64,000 bases of DNA from Mycobacterium sp. DL440 (GCF_011745145.1 NZ_CP050191.1:5534473-5598472); one strand, 5' to 3'. Numbered from the stretch's first letter, positions 8,299-17,020 are shown. Notes: generated by a model from the sequence alone, not told the origin. Numbers and translations: made by a program.

Positions 8299-8871
8299 CT
8301 ATGAGTTCAGCTCGCTTATCTCCTCGGCGACGTTGCGTCGGGCCTGCTCTTCCCAGCGCTGCAGGCCGGGGCCGGTGTGGAAGATCGGTCCGTCGAGCAA
8401 CGCCGCGAGCACCTGCGCCCGCGCCGGCCGGAAGACGCCGTCGGGCACCGATGCATACTCCTCACGCACCGCGTCGACGTAGTGGCGGTAGCGCAGGGCG
8501 GGTGCCCCGAGGACCGACAGGTCGGCGTCGCTGAGCACCGCGCCGTTGACGTCACCTGGGTCGACTTTGTGCGACTTGGTGGCCAGCACGAGGCGGGCCA
8601 CCTCGTCGCGGTCCGCGAATCCGGCCAACAGTTGGCGGGCCAACACTGCCGACCGCTCTTCGTTGTCGTCGCGCCCGATCTCGTAGATCGCATCGTGGAA
8701 CCACGCCGCGAGTTCGACGGCTTCCCGGTCGAAGTGCAGGCCGTCGTCGCCAAGGGTTCCGATCGCGTCGAGCACTTCGCGCAGGTGCGCGACATTGTGA
8801 TGCTTGCGGTGGGGTTCGGACCAGCGGGCCAGCAGGTCTTCCCGCAACGCCTCGGTGAGATGTGCAGCCAT
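8299..8871 (-). CDS. HD-domain metal-dependent phosphohydrolase-like protein
   Basis: 190 residues from the ATG at 8871. An HD-type metal site is visible: HNVAHLREVL supplies the first His and AAWFHDAIYE the HD pair, with a later ATKSHK and LSDADLSVLG block typical of predicted HD hydrolases. The family hydrolyses phosphoesters of nucleotides or signalling molecules; the substrate here is unknown. The open frame extends 25 codons further left, but the chosen start leaves 58 bp to the divergent nat gene. Not visibly in an operon. Confidence 0.7.
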   Translation of the reverse strand: MAAHLTEALREDLLARWSEPHRKHHNVAHLREVLDAIGTLGDDGLHFDREAVELAAWFHDAIYEIGRDDNEERSAVLARQLLAGFADRDEVARLVLATKSHKVDPGDVNGAVLSDADLSVLGAPALRYRHYVDAVREEYASVPDGVFRPARAQVLAALLDGPIFHTGPGLQRWEEQARRNVAEEISELNS

Positions 8872-8929
8872 GGGACCAGTGTCCTCCGGGTTGACCTCAA
8901 CCGCCGTTGAGGCACCATCATTGGCGACC

Positions 8930-9769
8930 ATGGGATTCGACCTCATCGCGTACCTCGACCGGATCGGCTATGAAGGCTCGGCGTCAGCCGATTCGGACAC
9001 GCTGTGCAGCATCGTCGCCGCGCACGGTCGCTCGATCCCGTTCGAGAACCTCGACCCGCTGCTGGGCATCCCGGTGGCTGACCTCAGCTCCGAGGCGCTT
9101 GCCGACAAGCTGGTCACCCGGCGCCGCGGTGGCTACTGCTACGAGCACAACGGGCTGCTCGGTCATGCGCTGGACGAAATGGGGTACGGCGTCGACCGGT
9201 TGGCCGGGCGCGTGGTGTGGATGAAGGAACCCGACGCTCCGTTGCCCGCGCTCACCCACAACGTGCTTGCCGTGACGGTGCCGGGCGAGGCTGGACGCTT
9301 CCTGGTCGACGTCGGTTTCGGTGGGCAGACGCTGTCGTCCCCGATCCGCTTGCAGACCGCCGCGGTGCAGCAGACCCGCCACGAGCCCTACCGGCTGATG
9401 GAATTGCCCACCCGCCACGAGCCGGAGTACGAGCTGGCCGCGCAGGTTCGCGGGCAGTGGCAGCCGCTGTACCGGTTCACCACCGTGCCGCAGCCGCGCA
9501 TCGACCTGGAAGTCGGAAGCTGGTATGTGTCAACGCATCCGGGCGGGATCTTCGTCACCGGGCTGACCGCGGCCCTGGTCACCGATGACGCCCGGATCAA
9601 CCTTCGCGGCCGGAACCTGGCCATCCACGGTCACGATGGGACCGAGAAGATCCGCTTCGACACCGCCGCAGAGGTTCTCGATGCGCTCACCGAGCGGTTC
9701 GGCATCAACCTGTCCGATCTCGATGGCGTCGACGTCGAGGCACGGGTGGCGCAGGTGCTGGACAGCTGA
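8930..9769 (+). CDS. nat: Arylamine N-acetyltransferase
   Basis: 279 residues. The catalytic triad can be counted at the positions known for mycobacterial NAT: Cys70 in RRGGYCYEHN, His110 in LTHNVLAV and Asp127 in FLVDVGFGG. The enzyme transfers an acetyl or propionyl group from CoA to arylamines and hydrazines, including isoniazid. ATG 8930 is chosen because it puts the triad in register; the open frame extends further left but overlaps the HD gene. In M. tuberculosis nat sits in the cholesterol-degradation cluster; here it stands alone between the HD gene and an AraC-type regulator. Confidence 0.95.
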   Translation: MGFDLIAYLDRIGYEGSASADSDTLCSIVAAHGRSIPFENLDPLLGIPVADLSSEALADKLVTRRRGGYCYEHNGLLGHALDEMGYGVDRLAGRVVWMKEPDAPLPALTHNVLAVTVPGEAGRFLVDVGFGGQTLSSPIRLQTAAVQQTRHEPYRLMELPTRHEPEYELAAQVRGQWQPLYRFTTVPQPRIDLEVGSWYVSTHPGGIFVTGLTAALVTDDARINLRGRNLAIHGHDGTEKIRFDTAAEVLDALTERFGINLSDLDGVDVEARVAQVLDS

Positions 9770-9835
9770 GGCCGACGACCGCAGGGGCGCAGCAGGAAAT
9801 GTCATGGTCGCGCCGATGGCGGGCGACCATACTCG

Positions 9836-10759
9836 GTGACCGTGGAGGTTGAACCGAACGGGCGTGACCGGCTGCGGGAGCTGCTCGACGCCGTCGTCGA
9901 CGACGAGAACTCCGGCGTGGGCGATATGGCCCGTAGCAGTTACTCGTCGGAGTTTCACTTCTCCCGGGAGGTGCGCAGGCTCACCGGGGAGCCACCTGCG
10001 GCGCTGCGCCGACGGGTCATGCTCGAGCGGGCGGCGTGGCGGCTGCAGCAGGGGGCCGGGGTGGCCGAAGTAGCCGAGTCCGAGGGGTGGTCTTCGGCCG
10101 AGGTGTTCTCCAGGGCCTTTCGCCGCGCATTCGGGGTGCCGCCCTCCCGTGCCGACGATGTCGGGTTCCGGTTGACCGCTCCCAACGGGGTGCATTTCCA
10201 CCCGCCGCAGGCGTTGTGGTGCGACGCGGAGCCCGGAGAGGCCGCCGGCCCGGACATCGCCCAGTTCATGCTCGTGCACGATGTCGCCGACACCGAGTAC
10301 CTGGTCGGCGAGGCAGCCAACCTCTCTGAACAGCAATGGGCGCAGGAGATCTCACCGGGGCAGGTGGTGCTCGACTGGGACGGGACCGAAGCGAGTGTCG
10401 CCGCGGCGCTAGGCGCGATCGTGTGGACCAAGGAGGTCTGGCTGGCCACCATCGAGGGCCGGGACTTCCCCTCCCGGGCCACGACCGGCCAGGCGACTGC
10501 CAAGCAACTCGCCGCACACCATCGCGTGATCGGAAAGCGTTGGACCACGCTGATATCCGAATACTCAGCTGCCGGACGGTTGGGTGACACGGTGATCGAC
10601 GCACTGTGCGATCCACCGGAATCGTTTCAGCTGTACGGGATCATCGCGCACGTACTCACCTACTCGGCACACCGGCGTGCGCTCGTGCGCGGCATGTTGT
10701 CCCGGCACGGTGTCGCTGTCGACCGGGGTGACCCACTCGAATGGATGAGGAAGGACTGA
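9836..10759 (+). CDS. AraC-type HTH fused to a DinB-like domain
   Basis: 307 residues. The N-terminal 100 form an AraC DNA-binding domain (FHFSREVRRLTGEPPAALRR, then WSSAEVFSRAFRRAFGVPPS). The remainder, from about residue 140, resembles a DinB/YfiT four-helix domain, with spaced His residues in AAHHRVIGKRW and AHVLTYSAHRR. Such fusions probably sense a small thiol or metal ligand, but this is inference. GTG start. The next gene, a DHFR-like reductase, begins 3 nt after the stop, so the two form an operon. Confidence 0.7.
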   Translation: MTVEVEPNGRDRLRELLDAVVDDENSGVGDMARSSYSSEFHFSREVRRLTGEPPAALRRRVMLERAAWRLQQGAGVAEVAESEGWSSAEVFSRAFRRAFGVPPSRADDVGFRLTAPNGVHFHPPQALWCDAEPGEAAGPDIAQFMLVHDVADTEYLVGEAANLSEQQWAQEISPGQVVLDWDGTEASVAAALGAIVWTKEVWLATIEGRDFPSRATTGQATAKQLAAHHRVIGKRWTTLISEYSAAGRLGDTVIDALCDPPESFQLYGIIAHVLTYSAHRRALVRGMLSRHGVAVDRGDPLEWMRKD

Positions 10760-10762
10760 CCG

Positions 10763-11296
10763 TTGAAGACCGTGTACTACACCGCGTCGAGCTTGGACGG
10801 TTTCATCGTCGACACCGAGGACAGTCTGGATTGGCTGATCTCGCGTCACATCGACCAGCAGGGCCCGTTCGGCTACGACGAGTTCATCAAAACCATTGGC
10901 GCACTGGCGATGGGGTCGTCGACCTACGAATGGATCGTGAAGAACCATCCCGACGAGTGGGGGTACGAGCAGCCGACATGGGTGCTGACCCGCCGGCCCG
11001 AGATCGTGTCTGCTGCGCATCCGGTGCGGGTGTTCTCGGGTGATGTTGCCGAGTTGCACCCCGAGCTGGTGGCGGCCGCGGCGGGCAAGGACGTCTGGGT
11101 GGTCGGGGGAGGGCAGGTCGCTGCCCAGTTCGTCACGGCCGCGCTGATCGACGAGATGATCGTCAGTTACGCGCCCTGTTCGCTGGGTGCGGGGTCACCG
11201 GTGCTACCGGTCCGTTCCGAGTGGGCGCTGGCCGAGTCTGCGCTCAACGGTGATTTCGTCTGCGCCCGCTGGGTCAGGACGCAGACGGCCGGCTGA
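10763..11296 (+). CDS. RibD C-terminal/DHFR-like reductase
   Basis: 177 residues. The N-terminus KTVYYTASSLDGFI and the later VWVVGGGQVAAQF nucleotide-binding motif identify the RibD C-terminal domain family, related to dihydrofolate reductase. These enzymes use NAD(P)H to reduce pterin- or flavin-like substrates; the actual substrate is unknown. Start is TTG, 3 nt after the AraC-DinB gene stops. The last 23 bp overlap the 3' end of the convergent TetR gene. Confidence 0.75.
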   Translation: MKTVYYTASSLDGFIVDTEDSLDWLISRHIDQQGPFGYDEFIKTIGALAMGSSTYEWIVKNHPDEWGYEQPTWVLTRRPEIVSAAHPVRVFSGDVAELHPELVAAAAGKDVWVVGGGQVAAQFVTAALIDEMIVSYAPCSLGAGSPVLPVRSEWALAESALNGDFVCARWVRTQTAG

Positions 11297-11924
11297 GCCG
11301 GGGCACGCCGTTGCGGAGAACGAACTCCTTTGACTTGATCAGGAATTCGAGTTGGCGGGCGACATCGTGCAGGGGTCCGACCGATCTCGACGATCGGCAC
11401 AGCACCACGGCGCCCTCCAGGGCCGCGATGCACGTGACCGCCAGGGAGGACGCGTCGGATGCCTCGAAGCCGTCGGCGGCGAAGTCAGCGGTCAGGGCGG
11501 TGCGCCAGCGGTCGAAGATGGCGCCGGCTGCCGCGGTGAGTTCCGGTTCTTCGTCCGGATCGGCGATCGCGACCGCCACCACCGGGCAACCTGCGGTGAA
11601 ATCGCTTCCGGTGAGCACACGTTGCCAGAACTCGACGAACCGGTGCACCAGATCCCATGCGTTGTCCGACGTTTCGGCGCCGATGACGTCACCGATGGTA
11701 TCCGCGGCGAACTGCAGTGCCTCCATGAGGATCTGACGGCGGCCGCCGGGGAAATGGTGGTACACCGAACCGCGCGGGGCGCCGCTACGGGTGAGAACTT
11801 CATCGATCGTGACACCGGCTGCGCCCCGCTCGCGCAACACCTCGACCGCGCTGCCGAGCATGCGGGCGCGGGTGGAGCCGCGCTTGTTCCGCGGCTTCGT
11901 GGCGGTGTCAGGCGACTCGGTCAT
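11274..11924 (-). CDS. TetR-family regulator divergent from echA1
   Basis: 216 residues. The N-terminal HTH reads MLGSAVEVLRERGAAGVTID followed by APRGSVYHHFPGGRRQI, the canonical TetR recognition helix. The C-terminal ligand domain is of the type with SDFTAGCPVVAVA. ATG 11924 is chosen because the domain begins just after it; the open frame runs further left through intergenic sequence. It overlaps the 3' end of the DHFR-like gene by 23 bp. A 28-bp AT-rich inverted repeat lies between it and echA1, so it probably controls both. Ligand unknown. Confidence 0.8.
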   Translation of the reverse strand: MTESPDTATKPRNKRGSTRARMLGSAVEVLRERGAAGVTIDEVLTRSGAPRGSVYHHFPGGRRQILMEALQFAADTIGDVIGAETSDNAWDLVHRFVEFWQRVLTGSDFTAGCPVVAVAIADPDEEPELTAAAGAIFDRWRTALTADFAADGFEASDASSLAVTCIAALEGAVVLCRSSRSVGPLHDVARQLEFLIKSKEFVLRNGVPRLSRPSAS

Positions 11925-12238
11925 GCAGGAATTGCGAGGAACAGCGAAGCAGCATCCGCGGGGTGAGGGTGCGCACCGGGGTATGTGGCGTGCGGACCCG
12001 ACGGGTGAACCGGTGACCGGCGAGGTTGAGTTCAACGACCCACATCGCGCACCGCCCTTCTATGTCATCCATCATAAAAACGATGGAATCCTCGCATGAT
12101 GTCGAGTATCCAACGAACATGCTTGTGCGCAAGAGGCTAGCAGGTGAACGGCTCCTGAACAGGTCCTCACTCGGGCGGTTGATGCGGACAGAATTATGAT
12201 GTCTTGCATAATTCTGCGGGTCGGCGTTGACTGCCCCT
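11925..12238. other. Intergenic region between TetR and echA1
   Basis: 314 bp without a convincing gene. The stretch 12060-12215 is clearly richer in A and T than the surroundings and contains the inverted repeat at 12189-12216 and a weak CCATC..GATGG pair near 12068. Divergent promoters probably lie here, but no canonical -35/-10 pair could be fixed. Confidence 0.5.
12189..12216. promoter_or_regulatory. 10-bp inverted repeat, candidate TetR operator for echA1
   Basis: CAGAATTATG (12189-12198) and CATAATTCTG (12207-12216) are perfect complements separated by 8 bp. The element ends 22 bp before the ATG of echA1 and faces the divergent TetR gene. Size and symmetry fit a TetR dimer-of-dimers or single-dimer site. 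Confidence 0.6.
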
Positions 12239-13036
12239 ATGACGACAGACCCGGCACTCGACACCCTCACGCTGCAGCGGGATGGCCACGTCCTGCTGAT
12301 CGGGCTGAACCGCCCGGAGAAACGCAACGCGTTCAACCTCGCGATGCTCACCGATCTCTCGCTGGCCTACGGACTGCTGGAATCCGACGACGACCTGCGC
12401 GTCGGTGTGCTGTTCGCGCACGGTGAGCACTTCACCGCGGGCCTCGATCTCGTCGACGTGGCGCCGTATGTCGCCAGGGGTGAACTGCCCGTGCCCGAGG
12501 GCGGACGCGATCCCTGGCGCCTCGACGGTGACTGGTCCAAACCGGTCGTCGCCGCAGCCCAGGGCCGGTGTCTGACTCTCGGCATCGAACTGCTCCTGGC
12601 CGCCGACATCCGCATCGCCGCGCGGGACACCCGTTTCGCCCAGATCGAGGTGCTGCGCGGCATCTACCCGTTCGGCGGTGCCACCCTGCGGCTACCGCGC
12701 CAGACCGGCTGGGGCAACGCGATGCGGTGGTTGCTCACCGGGGACGAGTTCGACGCGGTAGAGGGGTACCGCATCGGGCTGATCCAGGAGGTGGCCCCGG
12801 ATGCCGATACGGCCGTCGCCCGAGCCCGGGAGATCGCGCACACGATCGCCGATCGCGCCGCGCCGCTCGGGGTTCGCGCCACCCTGGCCTCGGCGCACAC
12901 CGCGCTCCGCGAAGGAGACTCCGCGGCAATCGCGCGGCTCCGGCCCGTCGTTGCCGAACTGTTCGGCACCGCCGACGCCGCCGAAGGTGTGCAGTCCTTC
13001 ATCGAACGACGCGCCGCGAACTTCCAGGGCCGCTGA
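12239..13036 (+). CDS. echA1: Enoyl-CoA hydratase/isomerase EchA1
   Basis: 265 residues of the crotonase fold. The first oxyanion-hole segment is HFTAGLDLVDV, and the second is AAQGRCLTLGIELLLAAD. The usual catalytic Glu pair is not obvious; the region LRGIYPFGGATLRLPRQ holds the nearest equivalents, so the reaction (hydration, isomerisation or hydrolysis of an acyl-CoA) is uncertain. Position next to an aldehyde dehydrogenase and mtrP equals M. tuberculosis Rv0222. ATG 12239 is preferred over a TTG 12 nt upstream. Probably controlled by the divergent TetR. Confidence 0.8.
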   Translation: MTTDPALDTLTLQRDGHVLLIGLNRPEKRNAFNLAMLTDLSLAYGLLESDDDLRVGVLFAHGEHFTAGLDLVDVAPYVARGELPVPEGGRDPWRLDGDWSKPVVAAAQGRCLTLGIELLLAADIRIAARDTRFAQIEVLRGIYPFGGATLRLPRQTGWGNAMRWLLTGDEFDAVEGYRIGLIQEVAPDADTAVARAREIAHTIADRAAPLGVRATLASAHTALREGDSAAIARLRPVVAELFGTADAAEGVQSFIERRAANFQGR

Positions 13037-13042
13037 GTTCCC

Positions 13043-13106
13043 CGGCGAGCAGACACTTAGGTACCCCAAATCGCGTGAAAGCGGGTACCGCCGCGTCTGC
13101 TCGCCG
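13043..13106. terminator. Intergenic palindrome B downstream of echA1
   Basis: Outer arms CGGCGAGCAGAC (13043-13054) and GTCTGCTCGCCG (13095-13106) pair perfectly. Inner arms GGTACCC (13060-13066) and GGGTACC (13083-13089) also pair, with a 5x5 internal loop. It sits between convergent genes and can serve both as a terminator. Its right half (13083-13099) is identical over 17 nt to palindrome D near 60.6 kb. Confidence 0.6.
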
Positions 13107-13113
13107 AAGGAAA

Positions 13114-13335
13114 TCAGCCGGCGGACTCCAACGCGACCAGCGCCGCGGCCACCGCGAAGAACTTGTTGGACCCGAGCTGGCGCACGGTCTTGATGTTGAA
13201 CGCCGCGGCGAGATGTTCGGCGTCGGCGTCCGTGACCCCGGCCAGTGCCGCCGGAGAGGCATCCAGGATCTCTTTGAGCGACTTGTCCTCGTAGGCCTTG
13301 TCGAGCGACTTCGCCAGATCAACGGAAACTGCCAC
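13114..13335 (-). CDS. Small conserved-type protein with helix-hairpin-helix-like pattern
   Basis: 73 residues, helical, without Cys. The central part (ASPAALAGVTDADAEHLAAA, then FNIKTVRQLG) has the spacing of a helix-hairpin-helix motif of the kind found at DNA- or protein-binding sites. Codon use and third-position GC look like the neighbours, and GAGG lies just upstream of the ATG. No operon partner: palindromes B and C flank it on both sides, so it is probably a monocistronic gene. Function unknown. Confidence 0.6.
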   Translation of the reverse strand: MAVSVDLAKSLDKAYEDKSLKEILDASPAALAGVTDADAEHLAAAFNIKTVRQLGSNKFFAVAAALVALESAG

Positions 13336-13409
13336 GGTGCCTCCTCATGGTCGGAGGGGCCACGCTAACGGCCGAACCTGAATCCCGGCTGTCCACTTCC
13401 TGGCCGAGA

Positions 13410-13457
13410 AGACACAAATGTCCCGGAAAACCGTGGTCTTCCGGGACATTTGCGTCT
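13410..13457. terminator. Intergenic palindrome C downstream of the aldehyde dehydrogenase
   Basis: CAAATGTCCCGGA (13415-13427) pairs perfectly with TCCGGGACATTTG (13440-13452), extended by AGAC/GTCT (13410-13413 and 13454-13457) after one mismatch. Loop of 12 nt. It lies just past the 3' end of the minus-strand aldehyde dehydrogenase. It shares the AGAC/GTCT ends with palindromes B and D but has a different core. Confidence 0.6.
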
Positions 13458-13485
13458 GTTCGCGGGAGATGACTCCCGACGATTT

Positions 13486-14958
13486 TTACTCGGGGGTGTA
13501 GCCGAACGGCAGCAGCACGCTCTTGGCCTGGGTGTAGGCGTCGATGCCCTCCGGGCCGTTCTCGCGTCCGATACCCGAGTTCTTGAAGCCGCCGAACGGG
13601 GCGCCGGGATCGAAGGCGTACATGTTCACGGCGTAGGTGCCGGTGCGGATCTTCGAGGCGATCTCGACGGCCTTCGGGAAGTCCGTCGTGTACACGCTGC
13701 CGGCCAGGCCGTACGGCGAGTCGTTGGCGATGCGCACCGCGTCTTCCTCGGTGTCGAACGGGATCACTACGAGCACCGGCCCGAAGATCTCCTCCTGGGC
13801 GATGGTCATCGAGTTGTCGACGTCGGCGAACACCGTCGGCTGCACGAACCAGCCCGAATCCAAGCCTTCGGGACGGCCACCGCCGGTGACGATGCGGGCA
13901 CCTTCCTCGACGCCCTTCTTGATGTAGCCCTCGACCCGCTCACGCTGCTTCTCCGAAATCAGCGGGCCGATCATCGAGGCCGGGTCGTCGGGCAGGCCGA
14001 CCGGCATGGCGGCGACAGCTGCCGACAACTTCTCGACGACCTCGTCGTACCGCGACCGCGGTGCCAGGATGCGGGTCTGGCCCACACAGGCCTGGCCGCA
14101 GTTCATCAGGCCGGAGAACACCAGCATCGGCATGGTGGAGTCCACGTCGGCGTCCTCGAGGATGATCGCCGCGGACTTGCCGCCGAGTTCCAGCGTGCAG
14201 GGCTTGAGCTTCTCGGCGGCGATCTTGCCGATCTCCTTGCCGACGCCGCTGGAGCCGGTGAAGGTGAACTTGTCCAGCTCGGGGTTGGCGGTCAGGGCGC
14301 GACCGGTTTCCGGTCCGCCCGGCACCACCGAGAGCACGCCCTCGGGCAGGCCGGCCTCGGTCAGCACCTCGGCGAACAGGTTGGTGGTCAGCGGGGTCTC
14401 ACCGGCCGGCTTGAGCACGACGGTGCAGCCGGCGAGCAGGGCCGGGCCCAGCTTGTTGCAGGCCAGGAAGAACGGCACGTTCCAGGCGATGACGGCGCCG
14501 ACGACGCCGATCGGCTCCTTGACGACCAGGGTCTGGCCGTAGATGCCGTCGCGGATGTCTTTCCAGTCGTACTTGTCGGCCGCGCCGGCGTAGTACTGCA
14601 GGCTGGAAACGCCCGCGCCGAACTGCATCATGTCGACGATGGTCGGGGGCTGGCCGGTCTCCAGCTTCAGCAGGTGCTTGAAGTCGTCGGCCCGTGCGTT
14701 GATGAGTTCGACGGCCTTGGCCAGCACGGCCTGGCGCTCTTCGGGCGACATGCGGGGCCACGGGCCGTCGTCGAACGCCTTGCGGGCCGCGACGCACGCG
14801 GCGTTGACATCGGCCTCGGCGGCCAGCGGGACCTGGCCGACCTTCTCGCCGGTCGCGGGGGAGAAGACCTCGATGACCTCGGAGGTCGAAGGCTCCACCC
14901 AGTGGCCGCCGATGAACAGTTTGTCGAACTCGGTGCGCGTGGTGGTGCTTTGTGTCAT
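13486..14958 (-). CDS. NAD(P)-dependent aldehyde dehydrogenase (Rv0223c-like)
   Basis: About 490 residues. The NAD-binding loop FTGSSGVGKEIGKIA, the catalytic Glu in LELGGKSA and the catalytic Cys in NCGQACVGQTRI are all intact. Oxidises an aldehyde to the acid. ATG 14958 lies 9 nt inside an alternative GTG at 14967. It follows the order echA1-aldehyde dehydrogenase-mtrP of M. tuberculosis. The bases between it and mtrP (14959-15013) include CTAGGTTTCCTAG, a short inverted repeat that may be a regulatory site. Substrate unknown. Confidence 0.88.
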   Translation of the reverse strand: MTQSTTTRTEFDKLFIGGHWVEPSTSEVIEVFSPATGEKVGQVPLAAEADVNAACVAARKAFDDGPWPRMSPEERQAVLAKAVELINARADDFKHLLKLETGQPPTIVDMMQFGAGVSSLQYYAGAADKYDWKDIRDGIYGQTLVVKEPIGVVGAVIAWNVPFFLACNKLGPALLAGCTVVLKPAGETPLTTNLFAEVLTEAGLPEGVLSVVPGGPETGRALTANPELDKFTFTGSSGVGKEIGKIAAEKLKPCTLELGGKSAAIILEDADVDSTMPMLVFSGLMNCGQACVGQTRILAPRSRYDEVVEKLSAAVAAMPVGLPDDPASMIGPLISEKQRERVEGYIKKGVEEGARIVTGGGRPEGLDSGWFVQPTVFADVDNSMTIAQEEIFGPVLVVIPFDTEEDAVRIANDSPYGLAGSVYTTDFPKAVEIASKIRTGTYAVNMYAFDPGAPFGGFKNSGIGRENGPEGIDAYTQAKSVLLPFGYTPE

Positions 14959-15013
14959 GGCCGTCACATTACCTAGGTTTCCTAGAAACGAGAACCTGTT
15001 CCAGTTGACGGTT

Positions 15014-15817
15014 TCAGGAGGGGCGCAGAACCAACACCAGATTGCTCACCAAAAACTCCCGCAACCCCGGTACCGCGGTCATCCACCAGGCCCATCGTGG
15101 GTGGTAGCGCGGAAAAGCTGATATCAACGCGCCGGTGCTGGCCGCCCATTGCAGACCGTCGGCCGCGGACACTGCGAACAACGACGAGCCGTAGTCGTTC
15201 TTGGGGCGGTGGCCATGTTTGCGGGTGTAGCGCTCAGCCGCCCGGGCACCGCCCAGATAGTGCGTCAGCCCCATCTCATGGCCGCCGAACGGGCCGAGCC
15301 ACACCGTGTAGGACAACACCACCAACCCGCCGGGCTTGGTCACCCGCAACATCTCGTTGCCCAGCCGCCACGGATGCGGCACATGCTCGGCGACATTCGA
15401 CGACAGGCAGATGTCGACGCTGTCGTCGGCGAACGGCAGCGCCATCCCGGAGGCTCGGACGAACTTGCCCGATGCGGAGTCGGTCGCTGGGCTCAGGCCG
15501 GATGTCGCCGCCCTCGCGGCTCCGGCGTGCGCCTCGCGGGGATCCGGCTCCACCCCGATGTAGTGCATGCCGGCCTGATCGAACGCCGACGCGAAGTAGC
15601 CGGGCCCGCCGCCCACGTCGAGCACGGTGCGCCCAACAGGGGATTCGCCGGTGGCACCGGACCACAAATCAGTGACCACGTCGAGGGTGTCGGCGGCCAG
15701 CGCGCCGTAGAAGCGGGCCGGTTCGCTCTGCTCGAACCGGAATTGCGCGAGTAGGCGCACCGACCGGCTCAGGGTCGCCCGGCGGGCAAAGCGCGCCGAG
15801 ATGTCGCTGGGCTGCAC
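15014..15817 (-). CDS. mtrP: Class I SAM methyltransferase MtrP
   Basis: 267 residues. The SAM-binding motif I is VLDVGGGPGYFASAF with the acidic end of strand 2 in GVEPD. Motif IV is DICLSSNVAEHVPHP. The sequence and its place beside a GT4 glycosyltransferase, Rv0226c, pgfA and tmaT match M. tuberculosis Rv0224c, whose corynebacterial counterpart MtrP is needed for efficient transport of trehalose mycolates. The methyl acceptor is not known. GTG start, 33 nt from the divergent glycosyltransferase start. A non-cleaved hydrophobic C-terminus (EFLVSNLVLVL) is present. Confidence 0.8.
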   Translation of the reverse strand: MQPSDISARFARRATLSRSVRLLAQFRFEQSEPARFYGALAADTLDVVTDLWSGATGESPVGRTVLDVGGGPGYFASAFDQAGMHYIGVEPDPREAHAGAARAATSGLSPATDSASGKFVRASGMALPFADDSVDICLSSNVAEHVPHPWRLGNEMLRVTKPGGLVVLSYTVWLGPFGGHEMGLTHYLGGARAAERYTRKHGHRPKNDYGSSLFAVSAADGLQWAASTGALISAFPRYHPRWAWWMTAVPGLREFLVSNLVLVLRPS

Positions 15818-15850
15818 CTGCCCAACCTACTGACCGGTACCCTCAACACG

Positions 15851-17020
15851 ATGTCTGCCCGTCCCGATCCTCGCCTGCGGAGCGTCCTGCTGCTCTGCTG
15901 GCGCGATACGGGGCACCCGCAGGGGGGCGGCAGTGAGGCGTATCTGCAGCGAATCGGCGCGTGCCTGGCCGACGACGGGGTCAGCGTGACGTTGCGCACC
16001 GCGCGGTACCCGGGTGCAGCCCGCCGCGAGGTGGTCGACGGCGTACAGATCAATCGGGCCGGGGGACCGTACAGCGTGTACATCTGGGCCGGGCTGGCCA
16101 TGGTGGCCTCCCGCGTCGGCCTCGGGCCGTTGGGCAGGGTCCGGCCGGACGTCGTCATCGACACCCAGAACGGGCTGCCGTTCCTGGCCCGGCTCGCGTT
16201 CGGCCGCCGGGTGGCGGTGCTGGTGCACCACTGTCACCGGGAACTGTGGCCGGTGGCCGGCCCGGTACGCGGCCGGATCGGCTGGTTCGTCGAGTCCAAA
16301 CTCTCCCCGCGGCTGCACCGCCGCAACCAGTACGTCACCGTGTCGCTGCCCTCGGCCCGTGATCTCAACGGGCTGGGGGTGGATTCCGGCCGTATTGCGG
16401 TGGTGCGCAACGGACTTGACGAGGCTCCCGTCCACACTCTGGAGCTGCCGCGGTCGACCAGTCCGCGTCTGGTGGTGCTGTCCCGGCTGGTGCCGCACAA
16501 GCAGATCGAAGACGCCCTGGAAGCCGTCGCGACGCTGCGCACCAAGATTCCCGGGCTGCACCTCGACATCCTGGGCGGCGGCTGGTGGCGGAAACGACTG
16601 GTCGAACACGCCGAGTTGCTCGGCATCTCCGATTCGGTCACGTTCCACGGGCACGTCGACGAAGAGACCAAACACCGTGTGCTGCAGCAGAGTTGGGTAC
16701 ATGTGCTGCCGTCGCGGAAAGAGGGCTGGGGGCTGGCGGTCACCGAGGCTGCCCAGCACGGGGTGCCGACGATCGGTTACCGCGCCTCCGGCGGGCTGAC
16801 CGACTCGATCATCGACGGGGTCACCGGGCTACTCGCGGAGGACCGCGACGCCCTGGTCGCCGGGCTGCATCAGCTGTTGAGTGACCCGGTGCTGCGGGTT
16901 CAGCTGGGCAGTAAGGCCCAGGCTCGCAGCGACGAATTCTCTTGGACGCTCAGCGCGGACGCGATGCGGACAGTGCTGGAATCGGTGCACGGGGGCAGCT
17001 ACGTCAGCGGGTTGGTGTAG
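15851..17020 (+). CDS. GT4-family glycosyltransferase (Rv0225-like)
   Basis: 389 residues with the GT-B fold. The N-terminal acceptor lobe begins with WRDTGHPQGGGSEAYLQRIG. The donor lobe contains VVLSRLVPHKQIEDAL and the C-terminal E-x7-E-like block RKEGWGLAVTEAAQHGVPTI used to bind the nucleotide sugar. Transfers a hexose to a lipid or glycan acceptor at the cytoplasmic membrane. It belongs to the conserved envelope block with mtrP, Rv0226c, pgfA and tmaT. Sugar donor and acceptor cannot be told from sequence. Confidence 0.82.
   Translation: MSARPDPRLRSVLLLCWRDTGHPQGGGSEAYLQRIGACLADDGVSVTLRTARYPGAARREVVDGVQINRAGGPYSVYIWAGLAMVASRVGLGPLGRVRPDVVIDTQNGLPFLARLAFGRRVAVLVHHCHRELWPVAGPVRGRIGWFVESKLSPRLHRRNQYVTVSLPSARDLNGLGVDSGRIAVVRNGLDEAPVHTLELPRSTSPRLVVLSRLVPHKQIEDALEAVATLRTKIPGLHLDILGGGWWRKRLVEHAELLGISDSVTFHGHVDEETKHRVLQQSWVHVLPSRKEGWGLAVTEAAQHGVPTIGYRASGGLTDSIIDGVTGLLAEDRDALVAGLHQLLSDPVLRVQLGSKAQARSDEFSWTLSADAMRTVLESVHGGSYVSGLV

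Noticed and set aside
13450-14976. 508-codon plus-strand open frame
   Set aside because: Shadow of the aldehyde dehydrogenase on the other strand; no family features.
14973-14985. Short inverted repeat before the aldehyde dehydrogenase as an operator
   Set aside because: Only 5-bp arms (CTAGG/CCTAG); too short to stand as a separate claim, mentioned only in the gene entry.
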